Shown piece after piece: positions 33,835 through 45,475 of a stretch of DNA of 64,000 nucleotides. Below the pieces are notes generated by a model. That model had not been told where the DNA came from. It did not search any database and worked only from the letters and a program-made list of their open reading frames with translations. Origin of the DNA: Quercus robur (taxonomy: Eukaryota > Streptophyta > Magnoliopsida > Fagales > Fagaceae); the NCBI RefSeq assembly GCF_932294415.1, contig NC_065538.1, positions 26,623,957 to 26,687,956 on the forward strand, in the 5' to 3' direction. Positions within the stretch are counted from its first letter, which is position 1; each line of letters starts with the position of its first letter. The translations under genes and the position numbers were made by a program.

Positions 33835-36800
33835 CTAATCGAGAATGATCACTGTGTGCGAGGAACGCCTGTGGTGATGGAATATTGGATATTTGGATGG
33901 TTCAATAAGATCAGGAGCACAAGTACCATAATTCAGCAAGGTTCTTCCAGGTAACCGGGATGAATAACTTTGATTGGCAGAATTCACCTATTAAACCAGC
34001 AATATCATCATGCAACAGTTGGTTCAACAATTTGGCAAGGTGAAATATTCAAATGAAAACAAATATTCGATAAATCTAGCCAGAAAACAGATGGAAATTC
34101 ATACTACATTTATGCTAAGAGATATTGCTATTCACATTTAGTGGTGAATGAGAAGTTACAAATTAAATTTCATGCTTAAATAGATATAATTGGTAACAAG
34201 CCATATGTGGCTATTAGAATCATCTGAGGTTGCAATTAATCATGATAGAGGTCAAGAATAATTGTCCTATTCACAATAGAATTCTATAAGAGAACAGTGA
34301 TTAGTCAAGAATGTAGATTCCACCAGCCCCATTATTAAGTAATCTTGTTTCATTGAGAATTCTTCATATTAATCCCTCACCCAAAACCTCATAATTTAAA
34401 AAAACAAAAGCACTTCAAGACATTAAAATTTCGGTTGTTATAACTTATAAGCAGTGTTCCAACGATGGTCTAATTCCTCACAAGGTACAACAATGTAAGG
34501 ACAAGTTGCATCTAAAGATCGTTAACCAAGGTTTTTAGCTTAATAGTATACGTAGTTATCGTCCAATTATCCAATACTATAGATAAAACACATACTATGC
34601 TGTGAAATTAGACTCGGTTTAAATCAATTTTTATTTTACTACCATACAAAATATCAACTTCAATTTAGTAAATAAAATGTGGCAAAAATCAAATTGTTTC
34701 TTACCGTGGAAGGAATCCTACAACAATTTGGATCACCAAATACTGGGGGCGGCATTTGAGCAAGTGGTGGAATACCCATGGCGATGTGTGGAAATCGATT
34801 CTCATTATGCTGATATGCTGTAGTAGCCTATATCATTGACGGAAGCCATTAAAGACTTACAAATTTCAACCGTATTTAGATACAACAATGGTTGTTGATA
34901 TATGGACTTTACCTCTATATGAGTAGAAGCCATAACAAAGTTAACAACGGCATTTTATTTTATTTTATTTTTGAGAAAAACGGCATTTTATTTTAACATG
35001 CTGTTTTATACAATATATGAATAAATTTGGGATGGATGGACTTACCTTTACTGCCTTTTCAGTATCACTTTTCTCTGTATGTGAAATTGGGGAATCATTT
35101 GGAGCTACTTCCTGTAGGTGCATGAATATTATAGTCACATTATGAAATGTGTGTGTTATTTTGAGAGAGAGAGAGGAAGGAAGAGGGAGAGAAATATTAC
35201 AGCTTCATTCAAAGATAGGTCAAACACACTTTGTTTATGTTTTCTCTTATTAATTACAAGTTGTCGCATAAAATGTTTCTGAGCATGACTAGCAACTTGA
35301 GCGGGGGACCTAGTGATTACAAAATTGCTTGAAACTCCTTTCCAATCACCTCTTCCAAGCTTCTTCAACCCAATTAGAAATAGTTTATGCTCTTCTTCAG
35401 TCCATCGTCTCCCTAAACAAACAAACAACAAAGTATTTTACAAAGTACTAATAACAATTATGTCCAACAATAACTAATTTTTAGCAAACACCATATTGAG
35501 ACAATTTTTTACTTTCTTAAAAAAGAAAATACGAGATTTCTTGTTTTTAGCCGTTGTTGTGCTACAAGCCTAGATATATTTAGGAATTCAAATTCATAAA
35601 TTTTAATTAGTGAATAATTAAATAAATGCTAGCCAATTTTACTCTCCACAAATCAATCTAGAAAGTATATATTCTCGAGTAATTATAGCATGTAAGGATT
35701 CATAAATTCTTGAAAATCAGATTTCATTCAAAAATATATTGGACAAAATGCAAAAATATACACAAAAGGAGAAAAACACCCCCATCTAATTAAAATTATA
35801 ATATCTTATATAAATAAATATATAGATTTTACTGAAGATAAATTCCAACAACAAAACCAAATATAAAGGAAAATCAGTGATGAATTCCATCCGAAACTAA
35901 AACTTAAAAGTAGTTTTTTTTTTTTTGGGGGGGGTGAATAATTAAAGTAGTAAAAATTTGTAATGAACAAGCAAATATATAGATTACCAAACTCTAATCT
36001 TTAACCCAAAAAAAAGAGGAAAAGATAAAAATAAAAATAAATAAATCCCATGTTCACACAAAACACAGTACGCTATAAATTAAGACGCACAAAAAGTTAA
36101 AAGTAGTAACAATAACAGCAGTACTAACTATAATATAGAACACACACTGAAATATGAAGGGAATATATCTACCATAATATATATATACGTGTGCCGTTGT
36201 CGTGGCTAATTTTTCATGTCACAAAAATCAGATTTCAGTCTAAATTGTACGTGAAAAATTACCACAATAAACAGTTAAAAACAAAAGAGCAAAAAAAATT
36301 AAAAATTCTCTCATATATTATTATAAATCATATATCAATGGATATATTTTACTGAAGATCATTAACCTAACAAAGCCCAACAACCAAAAAAAACTGTGGT
36401 GATCGAATTCTATCAGAAACCAAAACTGAAAGTAGGTTTTTTTTTTTTTTTTTTTTTAATGAATTAAAAGTAATAATTTGTAAAGAACAAGCAAATATAT
36501 ATATTGCCAAACCATAATCTTCTAAAAAACAACTTTTAATCAAAATAAACAAATCACTCATGTACAAAACATAAGTCTTTTAAATCAAAACTCATCCAAA
36601 ATCCAAATAAGCAAATATACACACAAAAAAACTTACAAGCAGTAACCCATATATAAGAACAAATAATATAAAACAACAACGATTTAGGCATAATATGTAT
36701 GTATAATTAAACTCTTCGTTCTCACAAAAACATCCTTACGTTGATTAATGCCATTAGCGAGATCCTTAGCATCATCTTCTTCGCCATCTTTGCTCTCGAC

Positions 36801-36989
36801 CTTTTCGTAGCATGGATTTTCCATGCTAACGCGATTCTTCATAGCATCCTGATCATGATCATCCCCGTTGTTTCGCAAACACACAGCAAAAAGCTTGACA
36901 CATTTGCCAGTGGCAATACCGCTGGAGTTGTGAACATTGAGCCCACAATGCAAGCACTTTCTTACACTTAGAGAATCCCTCATCACCAT
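33835..36989 (-). CDS. SHAQKYF-type single MYB transcription factor, 267 aa
   Basis: Five exons on the minus strand join in phase: 36989-36740, 35412-35201, 35111-35046, 34827-34705 and 33987-33835 (stop TAG). All introns are GT-AG. The protein has an N-terminal Cys/His knuckle-like segment ([20 protein letters not shown], 11-30) and a KLFAV motif close to the R/KLFGV repression motif (32-36). An acidic linker follows, then one MYB repeat (about 84-134): W87, GDW with W107 and the SHAQKHF block (125-131) in place of canonical [16 protein letters not shown] (141-149) matches the RRRSSLFDI-type motif seen after this repeat. Such proteins bind I-box/TATCCA-like DNA and often repress transcription. 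Odd points are His for Tyr in SHAQKYF and a stretched last knuckle spacing (CX2CX4HX8C rather than X4). The C-terminal exon (ending HTVIILD) is less certain than the rest. Start chosen at 36989; an upstream TAG limits the frame. Confidence 0.82.
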
Positions 36990-37083
36990 TGTTCTAGCTG
37001 TCTTCCAAAAAGACAACCCCTACAATAAACAAAAGAGAAGAAGCAAGGAAAATCTCGGTCTGTAGTGTATGGGTGTGCAAAGG

Positions 37084-37091
37084 CTTATATA
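37084..37091 (-). promoter_or_regulatory. TATA box of the MYB gene
   Basis: TATATAAG on the minus strand, about 95 bp upstream of the ATG, followed by a C/T-rich leader without upstream ATG. It supports the assigned 5' end. Confidence 0.6.
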
Positions 37092-37500
37092 ATGTGGGTT
37101 AGTATATATAGTGTTCTTGATCATGAACACTGTTAATATTACTGATTGCAAAGAAATCCTTGTTTACCAACATATATAGTGGATAAGTCGGTGATTCGGT
37201 CATTCCAAATATAGTGTTCCTCTACCCCGTCGGATATGTGTCATGAGTCTCATGAATAAGGTGGTGCGTGTTACCAAGTTTTAGGATTTAAACCATAGCA
37301 ATTTACAGTTGGCCCCTCAAGCTTTTGCATTAGTCCTAAAAATAAAACCCTAAAAAATCGAATTGTTAAAAAAAAAAATCCAAATACAAAGTAGCAAACC
37401 AAGTTCCATATTAGCATTCCCTCAAAAAAAAAAAAAATCATATTAGCAATATATATATATATATATATATATTAATCAAGATCATAATTAATCTAATTAA
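37092..37500. other. Upstream region of the MYB gene
   Basis: No other gene. (AT)n at 37451-37472. Confidence 0.4.
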
Positions 37501-37758
37501 TTATCTAGTTAAAACTTTATTAAATCTAAGACAACTGGAGTCTAAAACCCTAACATGATTCATTAAGATGGTTAATTTACTTTAGTTAAAACTTTATCAA
37601 AGTTTTTGGTGGCTAGTTAATTTAATTAATTATCTAGTTAAAACTTTATTAAATCTAAGACAACTGGAGTCTAAAACCCTAACATGATTCATTAAGATAG
37701 TTAATTTACTTTAGTTAAAACTTTATTAAAGTTTTTGGTGGCTCATTAATTACTAATA
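37501..37758. repeat. Tandem duplication, 129-bp unit
   Basis: Two nearly identical units start TTATCTAGTTAAAACTTTAT (37501 and 37630) and run through ACAACTGGAGTCTAAAACCC to TTTTTGGTGGCT. Only a few differences are visible, so it is recent. Confidence 0.92.
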
Positions 37759-37899
37759 TATCTCAATTTATTTATATATAATTTTTAATTAATATACTAG
37801 TAAATATATAAATTTAAGCCATAACTTAAAGAATGCTGAATGAGAAATTACACTCTTTTACTTTTCCAAAATTCAATTGAGTTCTGTACTTATAATCTA

Positions 37900-38110
37900 T
37901 TCATTTAAATCCAATAACTTTCTTCCATGTTCAATAAAGTCCTTTCATCCTCTTTTGGTGCAATGTGTCATGAAGTGTCTTAACTCTTAAACACGATCGT
38001 CTCAAATGTTCATTTAAATCCAATATCTTTCTTCCATGTTCAATGGAGTCTTTTTATCCTCTTCTAGTACAATGTGTCAATATTCAATAAGTGTCTTAAA
38101 CACAATTGTT
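37900..38110. repeat. Diverged tandem duplication, about 109-bp unit
   Basis: TTCATTTAAATCCAATA...CTTTCTTCCATGTTCAAT recurs at 37900 and 38009, followed by TCCTCTT and GCAATGTGTCA-like phrases. Confidence 0.75.
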
Positions 38111-38276
38111 TTGCTAGTTATCAAATTTTGAAACATCATTTTAGGGGCACTTAATGACAACCCACTTAACAAAGTGGATGAAAGGACCATATTAAATAAA
38201 AGGCAAGATTTTAGGATTGAAATGAATAAATTAGAAATTACATGATCGAATTTTATTTTAGTAAAGTTAGAGAGTA

Positions 38277-38278
<2 letters not shown>

Positions 38279-38328
<50 letters not shown>
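38279..38328. repeat. Compound microsatellite (AT)16 (GT)9
   Basis: AT units to 38310, then GT units to 38328, running directly into the inverted repeat that follows. Confidence 0.95.
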
Positions 38329-38423
38329 TAACTAACAGACCCAAACGACATGATATGCTGATGTGAGCGTGCTTGCCTGCTTGGATTTGAAAACGATGTC
38401 GTTTGGGTCTGTTAGTTAACACA
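38324..38423. repeat. Perfect inverted repeat, 28-bp arms
   Basis: The arm 38324-38351 (core GTTAACTAACAGACCCAAAC) is the exact reverse complement of 38396-38423, separated by a 44-nt loop. The left arm grows out of the GT microsatellite. Confidence 0.92.
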
Positions 38424-39610
38424 TGAATCGATGGATAGGACTAAAATAGTTCCTGTCTTTATACTTCATACCACACCTCCAAAATTTGTGTAGAGCAAAA
38501 GCAAGGCAGGTAGGGACGAGGACAAGTTAACTATACGTATTTGGCTATTTCTAATTAGGTGATTTAGACATTAATGAGATAAAATATAAGAGAAAATGAA
38601 TGATAGCCATGAGAGTAAAAAAATAAAAGAAAAAAAAATGAATGATATCCATGAGAATATTAACAGAGAGAGAGAGAAATCAATTTTTTTTAGATGACAA
38701 TAGAATATGTACCAAAAAAAAAAAGAATTATATATAAATACGTATAAAAAATTAAAATTATATATCAAAAACAATTTAAGTATATATCAAATCAAAATTC
38801 ATGTATACACATTTGGGGCAGGGTGATGTAACAAAAACTCATCCTGGCCTCGTCACTTATTTAGGACTGGATGAATCCACATAAGGGAGAATGAGTCGAG
38901 CACGAAGGTAAATTTTTGTCATCCTTTAATGTGATCAACCTCAAAGTTCTTGTGAACAAATTAATACTTTCATATAAAGCTATATTTTTATTATTGGTTA
39001 TAACAATAACAATCTCAGGCATATTCCAAATGATCTAAGGATCCATCAATCCATGTCCTATCCACAATATGTTGTTAATCTTGGAGTTCAAATCATTTCT
39101 CCTTAAACTTTCAAGCACTTTGTGTATAGGAAGGTGCCAATTAAGTTATAAGATTCTTGGCAATATTTTTGTGAATGTAGTAAAATTGAATGACTTATTT
39201 ATAAACTATTTTTGCATGATTATTTATTTTAAATTAAACATTTTTTAGTGTCACTCGTTCAACAGATGATGCAAAAAACAAGATATTGGATGAAAGATAA
39301 TGAAATATTGGAGTACACTAAAATTAAAAACTTCACAATAGATAGTCTAACCAATCCCTCCATCATCACAAACCCTACCTATGGAGCTCAGAATTCTTCC
39401 ATATACTCTACTCAAAAAGTTTATCTAAAAGTTCATTATTTACATTCTCCCTAGCAAAAATAGGTATATGAAATGTAATAATGCTACTACAACAAGAGCG
39501 AGTGGCACCATCGTTTTGCAAATGCGGATCATAGATTGTTCTATTATATCCTAAAAGGGCTTGCTGAATTTGTCTAGAGTCTTTTTCAAATAGAAGAACA
39601 TTGTCCAGAA
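38424..39610. other. Non-coding region, no supported gene
   Basis: The + frame at 39248-39454 has no domain I recognise. Some phrases around 39480-39610 look less random than the rest but could not be assigned. Confidence 0.35.
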
Positions 39611-39690
39611 ATGTTCAGAGTGTATGAGTATAGAGTGTATGAGTATAACGGAAAGGTTAGAACAAATGATTTTGAGGTGCTTCAGGATAA

Positions 39691-39695
39691 TGTAT
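39691..39695. repeat. 5-bp target duplication of solo LTR, left
   Basis: TGTAT, repeated at 40499-40503. Confidence 0.85.
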
Positions 39696-40498
39696 TGTTG
39701 TGAAAATTGGGTGAATAAATCTGTTTACACAAGATTAAAGAAGAGAGAGAGAAGATAATATGACACAAGGAATTTACGTGGTTCGGCAATATGCCTACGT
39801 CCACGGGAGGCGATAGAATAATTTTTTCACTATAACTGTGGAGATTACAACAATGACTTGAAAACACTCTCACACAAACCCAAACCCCAAATACACCCTT
39901 GGTTCTCTCACAAATAAATAGAGAACACCCTATTGTATTTAGACAATTTGCAAGACACAACTTCCTAGCTCTGGTGCACACACACAGAAGAAGCTATTTT
40001 GCTATCTCCCTAGCTCACGTAGGAACTCTCCTTTTACTTCCAATCAGCCTTGTTGATCTCAATTGCTCCATCTCTATTTATAACCAAGCTCCAGCCGAAA
40101 TACCAAAACTTTCAGCACACTAGAGACTTCTATTGTTAAGGAAGTCAACAATAGTGGCTAAGCATTTATTGCCAAAGAATTCATACAATTCGGCTAGCAC
40201 ACTTCTTCTTGACAATTCATGAATTCAATGAAGTCACATATTTCGGCTATGCATGAATTTGGATTGCATGTATTTTCGGCCAAAAGGTGAAGCATGGATG
40301 CATCTAAAATGTTCCAGAACATGAGAGAATAGTGCAATACTTCTTTCAACATAGAAGTCAAATATTTTAGCCATGCATGAATATTGTTCAAGTCGGTTTT
40401 GTTTCCTTGCCATTTTCTTTGACTATTCATACAACATAGCATTTAATGCTTAGCCGAAATGTTAATCCACTGTCATTAAAATTCAAGCCATTTCAACA
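39696..40498 (-). mobile_element. Solo LTR fossil, 803 bp, with target duplication
   Basis: On the minus strand it begins TGTTGAAATGGCTTGAA and ends AATTTTCACAACA, flanked by TGTAT on both sides. It has a TATA-like GTTATAAATAGAG (near 40070-40082) and a conserved CCTCCCGTGGACGTAGGC / CCGAACCACGTAAATTCC segment near its 3' end, as in some plant copia-type LTRs. The internal region is absent, as after LTR-LTR recombination. It is inserted in the SNF2 relic. Confidence 0.85.
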
Positions 40499-40503
40499 TG
40501 TAT
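40499..40503. repeat. 5-bp target duplication of solo LTR, right
   Basis: TGTAT, matching 39691-39695. Confidence 0.85.
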
Positions 40504-40623
40504 AGTTTTGATGACATATGGTACTCTTGCTGATGATGATCGTAAGAAATAGAAGTGTTCCGATGGAAACAGGTTTGTAACTACATGTATAGGCAAAAGA
40601 TGTGATGGCAACAAATAGTATAT

Positions 40624-41294
40624 CACTACAAGAAAAAGGGTTTATTGTAGCGAAAAGAATCATTGCAATAGTTGACACAATATATTGCAATAAAATTTGA
40701 AGTATAGGTTGGTGCAACAACAAAAATTTGTTGTAATAAACTCCAAAAATTTCAATTACAACTTTGTTGCAATAAACAATTTACTGCTTTGAATATCATG
40801 TAGTAATAGACTATTACTTCACGAATTTTATTGCAATAGATTGCAAATAATTGGAAAAAAAATAATTTAGATCAAATTATTGTAATTTTATCTTCGTTGT
40901 AATAGATAACTACTTCATTTTACCATTGTTATAGACTAATAGATTATAAATAATTGATATAAGGTTATTGCAATGATATTTTCATTGCAGTTTCATGTTT
41001 GTCATTGCAATAAATTGTAAAAGAATTTATATTAAATTATTGCAATTATAACTTCGTAGCAATAAGCTATTAGTTCAAAATTTTTGTTGCAATAAATTAA
41101 TATCAATTTATTGCAACAATTTCTTCATTTTAAGTTATTGCAACAACTTTCCATTATGTATTAAAGCTTCTACTGCAACTAAAAATGATAAGTCCTTGCA
41201 ATTTATTATTGTTGATGCAATAATTTAACACTTTTGAGTTACTATTGCAACAATTTTAACCTGTAAATGCAATATTTTGTCTAATACTACTATA

Positions 41295-41328
<34 letters not shown>

Positions 41329-41373
41329 TTGTTGTATTAATACTTGATGTAATAAACTCATTTTGGTGTAGTG
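40624..41373. mobile_element. CACTA (En/Spm) non-autonomous element, 750 bp
   Basis: It starts CACTACAAGAAAAAGGG and ends TTTTGGTGTAGTG, whose reverse complement is CACTACACCAAAA. The flanking triplets are TAT and TAC, near the 3-bp duplication expected. The interior is made of many dispersed TTGCAATAA / ATTGCAACAA phrases in both orientations, typical of subterminal transposase-binding repeats. No coding sequence. It contains an (AT)n/poly-T run at 41289-41330 and abuts the helicase C piece of the SNF2 relic. Confidence 0.8.
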
Positions 41374-42003
41374 TACTTGCCCATGTGTCGCAGAATAGTT
41401 CAACCATCAGAACTGGTAATTCCAGCAACTCCTGAAACTTCTGATGCTAATGATGCTAGACCATCCTCTTCAAAAGGTAATTCATCTTTGAAAGTCTCAT
41501 CACTTCTATAACTTCTTGAGAAATCAAGAGATGATAACCCAGCTACAAAGTCAATAATATTTTCACAGTTTCGTAAGATGCTGATGTTACTTGCAGAGCC
41601 GCTAAAAGTTGCTAGTTTTAGAAGTTTGTCTTTAGATGGGACTACTAATGAAGAGGTAATGGTTAAAGTGATCAAAGAATTTGGAGATCCAAGACCAAAT
41701 GCACCTACAGTTTTGCTTGCAAGTCATCATGCCTCAGGTATGGGGAAAAACCTAATAGCTACTTCTAGAGTCTATTTCTTAGAGCCATGGTGGAATGCAG
41801 CTCTTGAAAATCAGGCAGTGGATTGGGTTCATCGGATTGGCCACAAGGAGGAAGTAAAGATAGTTAGGATAATTGCTAGAGATACCATAGAAGAGAGGAT
41901 ATTAAAGTTACAGAAGAAGAGGTAGGATTGCAATGGAGGTCAAGATCCAGGATATTTGATGGAGTTTGACAATGAGGATCTTGGAGTCCTACTCATGTCT
42001 TGA

Positions 42004-42308
42004 TTTTTTTTTTTTTTTTTTTTTGGATTAGTGTGATACAGTAGCATACATATTATACATTTTTTTGTTGAACATACATATTATACATTTTTTTGTTGAA
42101 CTTACATATTATACATTTGCAACTGTTACATGTTTTGTACATTGTTTGTATATAGTATTACTTTGTTGTTTCCTAAACTTTGTTTCTTTACTACTCCTTT
42201 TTGTATATAGCATTGTCTGTATATATGTGTGTGGTACAAAGACATTGTTTGAATGTCTAGTCCACACTAAAAATATTATCACGCACAACGCGCGGGATCC
42301 ACAACTAG
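42004..42308 (+). other. AT-rich tail with possible Helitron 3' end
   Basis: A poly-T run at 42006-42024 and three copies of the ACATATTATACATTT phrase are followed by CACGCACAACGCGCGGGATC and then ACAACTAG|T at 42308. A short GC palindrome, CTAG and insertion before T are Helitron terminal features. If real, the SNF2 fragments could be captured cargo. Confidence 0.35.
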
Positions 42309-42601
42309 TTTTTTTAATTGTTAGATCTTGTTAGGCTTGAAATCTACAGATTGGTATGTTCTACAATTTTCAATTGGTTAAACTTATTAGGTTTGATCGA
42401 TTGAAATTTCTAGATTTGCACCTAATTAAATTGCAGAACTTTGCAGCAATTTTGTCTTCAAAAATAAACTTCTAAAGATACTTAAAACTTATATTTTGCT
42501 CATGAATTGTCAACATAAATAAAAATTAACAGATCTCACAGAAATATACAACCTAAACATGGTGTAACTCTTGCAAAATTACATAGACGTAACTTGAACT
42601 C

Positions 42602-42636
<35 letters not shown>

Positions 42637-42684
42637 ATTTTATAACATTATTCACCTAGAATCTTACCAAAGTATTCAAAACTA

Positions 42685-42819
42685 GGAAAGTTCAAGAAGT
42701 TATTGGGTACTCTCAGAGCCATGCTTCCTTCTCTCACATGAAAAGTGGATCTCACACATGGGTCCCACCCCTTATGTGAAAGGGGAGAGCATTGCTCTGA
42801 GAGTATTTAATAAATTTCC
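42685..42819. mobile_element. Small MITE, about 135 bp
   Basis: The ends form an inverted repeat (GGGTACTCTCAGAGC at left against AAATACTCTCAGAGCAA from the right). Same family as the MITE at 43391-43549. Confidence 0.6.
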
Positions 42820-43357
42820 GAAAAATTTAGGGGCTATCTTGCAAAGTTACTATAATTGTCTAACCATTACAATAAGTCAAATGCTTTAAGATTGCATTTG
42901 AATGTTTAAAGAAAATCAATAGAAAGTAAAGAGTAAACTAAGGTAGAATGATATTGAACACAAATGAATGATGTAGGGTATGTTTAAAAATTTTATATGG
43001 TTTTCATTAAAAAAAAAAAAATTGAAGAACAGTTGTTTGTAAGCCAATCTTCCAAAGGAAGGTTAAAAAAATCCTGATGCTTCCTCAGAATTCCCATTCT
43101 ATTCCAAAAGTTTCTTGCAACTTTTCTTCAAATGTGTTTGATAGATTTCGATTCCTAACCACATCAACATGTACCAATAATTTCTTTTATGGAACATCTA
43201 CAACATATTGTATCAATATATAAACCAATTCTTTAAGAAGATGGCACTTTTATTCAATTAATAGTAGCAATAACAGAATCCTGGATTAGAGCTTGTTCAA
43301 TACATCTATTTCCATTTCTTGAATTTTTTGCATTTTAAAACCTTAATTTTTGTTGGT
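42820..43357. other. Non-coding spacer
   Basis: Nothing identifiable seen besides a poly-A run at 43010-43020. Confidence 0.4.
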
Positions 43358-43740
43358 TTTCAAGAAAAACCGTACAACACCTCAACAATAAGGGAAATTA
43401 TTAAGTACTCTCGGAGTACCATAAATGCGTACTCCCCCTTCTGACATAATTGCGAGTCCCACAAATTAAATTCATGGTGGGACCCACGATTCATGTGAGA
43501 AGGGGGGAGTATGCATTTATGGTACTCAGGATGTATTCAATAATTTTCCCAACAATAGAACCAAGCACCAAATATTCCTCCATTTCCTCCACGCCTAAAT
43601 TCAGATTTAGATCTCTGTCTTCCTCAGCCATCTCATAACCAAGAGCCATTCTTCTTCCACAATTACACTAATTCAAACTAGAAGCACACGCTAATTTAAG
43701 TCGGCAAGAGCTACACTCTCAGTAACTGAAATATAATTCC
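43358..43740 (-). pseudogene. Broken 5' copy of the EAR-Agenet gene, with MITE
   Basis: On the minus strand this matches the 5' leader and about the first 40 codons of the gene at 49614-50471: leader AATTAGTGTAATTGTGGAAG, then MAEEDRDLNLNLGVEEMEEY and LVLGSIV, then IVEVLYGFS after a 159-bp MITE. Homology ends after GTACGGTTTTTCTTG, where a stop follows. The EAR-like LNLNL is kept. Confidence 0.75.
43391..43549. mobile_element. MITE, 159 bp, 8-bp duplication
   Basis: Arms of about 50 bp: AGGGAAATTATTAAGTACTC at left against GGAAAATTATTGAATACATC from the right, with CATAAATGCGTACTCCCCC inward. CAACAATA at 43383-43390 and 43550-43557 is the duplicated target. A hAT-like origin is suggested by the 8-bp length. 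Confidence 0.8.
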
Positions 43741-44808
43741 CATAGACAATAAAATGTCCAAATAAATCACAAATCCCAATCTAAGACTCCTAACCCATAA
43801 GTTGGCAGAAGATCTTGATTGGAATGTACCTATCTTTTCCTAAAACAGTCAAGAGAGCACATCAATGCATGTTTGGAAATAAAGACAGATATATAATATG
43901 AATCATGATGCTATAACATACATTGTAATTAATATAAGCATGAAGCATGTGAGACATACAACAAATAGTTTGATATTAACTTGTTGAACACAACTAAGAA
44001 AATATAAACCATATGCAATGGGTACAAACATCCCAAAGTACATAAACCTACAAAAGCTATTGAAATAGCATATATGCAACAATAAATCAAACTAACTCTC
44101 CCCTTCAATTAGATACATCAAAAACTTCTTTTCTTTCCCTTTCAATACAATTTCATCTCCCCCTAAATAAATAAAAAAGTTAAAACCTGTTAAAAATTAA
44201 CTTTCAAACATGAATCCCAAATTTCTCCAATTCTCTCCCACTTTTTGTCACATATTGACAAAGACAACCTAATTAGAGGGTAGATAGAAAACATTCACAA
44301 AAGAGGTCAAGAGAAAATAGACAATTAATGAAAAATAAAAGAAATAAGCTCTATAGAAAATAGAGGCAACTCCTCCTAATAAAAACATAGTTTTAAAAAC
44401 AGTTTTTCCCCCCTATAACAATATAGGAATGATAAAACAATTTTTCAGAAAAACAATTTTGGGGAAAAATTTAGGAGTTGGGAGAAAAAATAAAGAAATA
44501 CAAACTAAAATTTTAAATAAGTAAGGATTCACATAAATACAAATATTCTCTCTTTCAATATATGCAAACTTGACATTATGTGATCCACGAACAAATGCAT
44601 GCAAACAATTCTAGGGATGATCAATTTAAACTATACAATATAGATCTCAAATCTCGTGATATAAAAATTCAGCATGCAAAGTATTTTCATGTGTCAAGGT
44701 GTTTTGTGAACTCAAATCAACCTCAAGAGTAGAGAAAAAGCTATGAACAAAAACATAATCAAAATTCCAAGGTTTTCAAGTCAATCAAAGATTTTTGAAC
44801 TTGAATCA
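43741..44808. other. Non-coding spacer
   Basis: AT-rich, A-rich on the + strand. No gene or clear transposon ends. Confidence 0.4.
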
Positions 44809-45157
44809 TGTTGAGGTATAAATTTTCGGGCTTTAATTTCATTAGCCCACTCACAAAATATCCACATGAGCCCGCACATTATTTTAAACTCACATAAATA
44901 TTCCTCATATATATATTACCCAAATATTCTCGATGTTATTGAGCTCTCACAAATATTCCATACACAAGCCCATAAATTGCCTTGGGCCCTCTCACTAATA
45001 TTACTCAGTATAGCTCACATATTATCCAATTTGGGTTTTCACAAAAATACTCACCATATTGCTACCATATTGAACCACAAAATTATACCGTCTCTATAAA
45101 AAGCCCAAAAGCACTTACCTTGTGGGAAAATCCAAAAAGCCCAACAAAACCCTTGAA

Positions 45158-45475
45158 AAGCCCGTTGCTACACGGCACCCTAAAGCCTGTTGCTACACGG
45201 CACTCTTACAAAACCTGTTGCTACACAGCACCCTAAAGCCCGTTGCTACACAACATCTTTACAAAGCCCGTTGCTACACGGCACCTCTAAAGCCCACTAC
45301 GATGCGGCATCTCTAAAACCTGCTACAATGTGGCACCTCTAAAGCCCGTTGCTACACGGCATCTTTACAAAACCAGTTACTACACAACACTTCTAAAGCC
45401 CACTACGATGTGGCATCTCTAAAACCCGCTACGATGCGGCACCTCTACTAAGTCCGTTGCTACATGGCAATATTT
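45158..45475 (+). repeat. Minisatellite A, 24-29 bp unit, about 12 copies
   Basis: The unit is AAAGCCCGTTGCTACACGGC plus CACCTCT(TAC). Variants replace GTTGCTACACGG with ACTACGATGTGG, GCTACGATGCGG or TGTTGCTACACAG. Each unit contains a 4-bp arm pair around a six-base loop. Peptides read from it are repetitive and not coding. Confidence 0.85.

Larger units (their letters stand above)
39611..42003 (+). pseudogene. SNF2/RAD5 (SMARCA3-like) helicase relic, split
   Basis: Three pieces in the same order as the parent protein: 39630-39695 (VYEYNGKVRTNDFEVLQDN), 40504-40623 (VLMTYGTLADDDRKK, helicase motif near Ia/II) and 41377-42003 (helicase C domain). The last contains NPATKSIIFSQFRKM, LDGTTNEEVM, TVLLASHHASGMGKNL, FLEPWWNAALENQAVDWVHR and IEERILKLQKK. 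Parents are ATP-driven translocases that remodel chromatin or act in post-replication repair. It is dead: there is an in-frame TAA at 41515-41517, a TAG after LQKKR, a shift near 39695, motif VI altered (DWVHRIGH for D-R-x-H-R-x-G-Q), and the middle of the protein is missing. A solo LTR and a CACTA element separate the pieces. Pieces lacking introns may reflect a processed or captured copy. Confidence 0.75.

Noticed and set aside
34441-34520. Candidate extra MYB exon
   Set aside because: It is preceded by an acceptor-like TTTAG but soon meets a stop; exon 33835-33987 keeps the frame and joins better.
44866-45316. Overlapping + ORFs with repeated VATRH and CCYTA phrases
   Set aside because: Frames through minisatellite A; repeat units are not multiples of three and the peptide repeat shifts frame.
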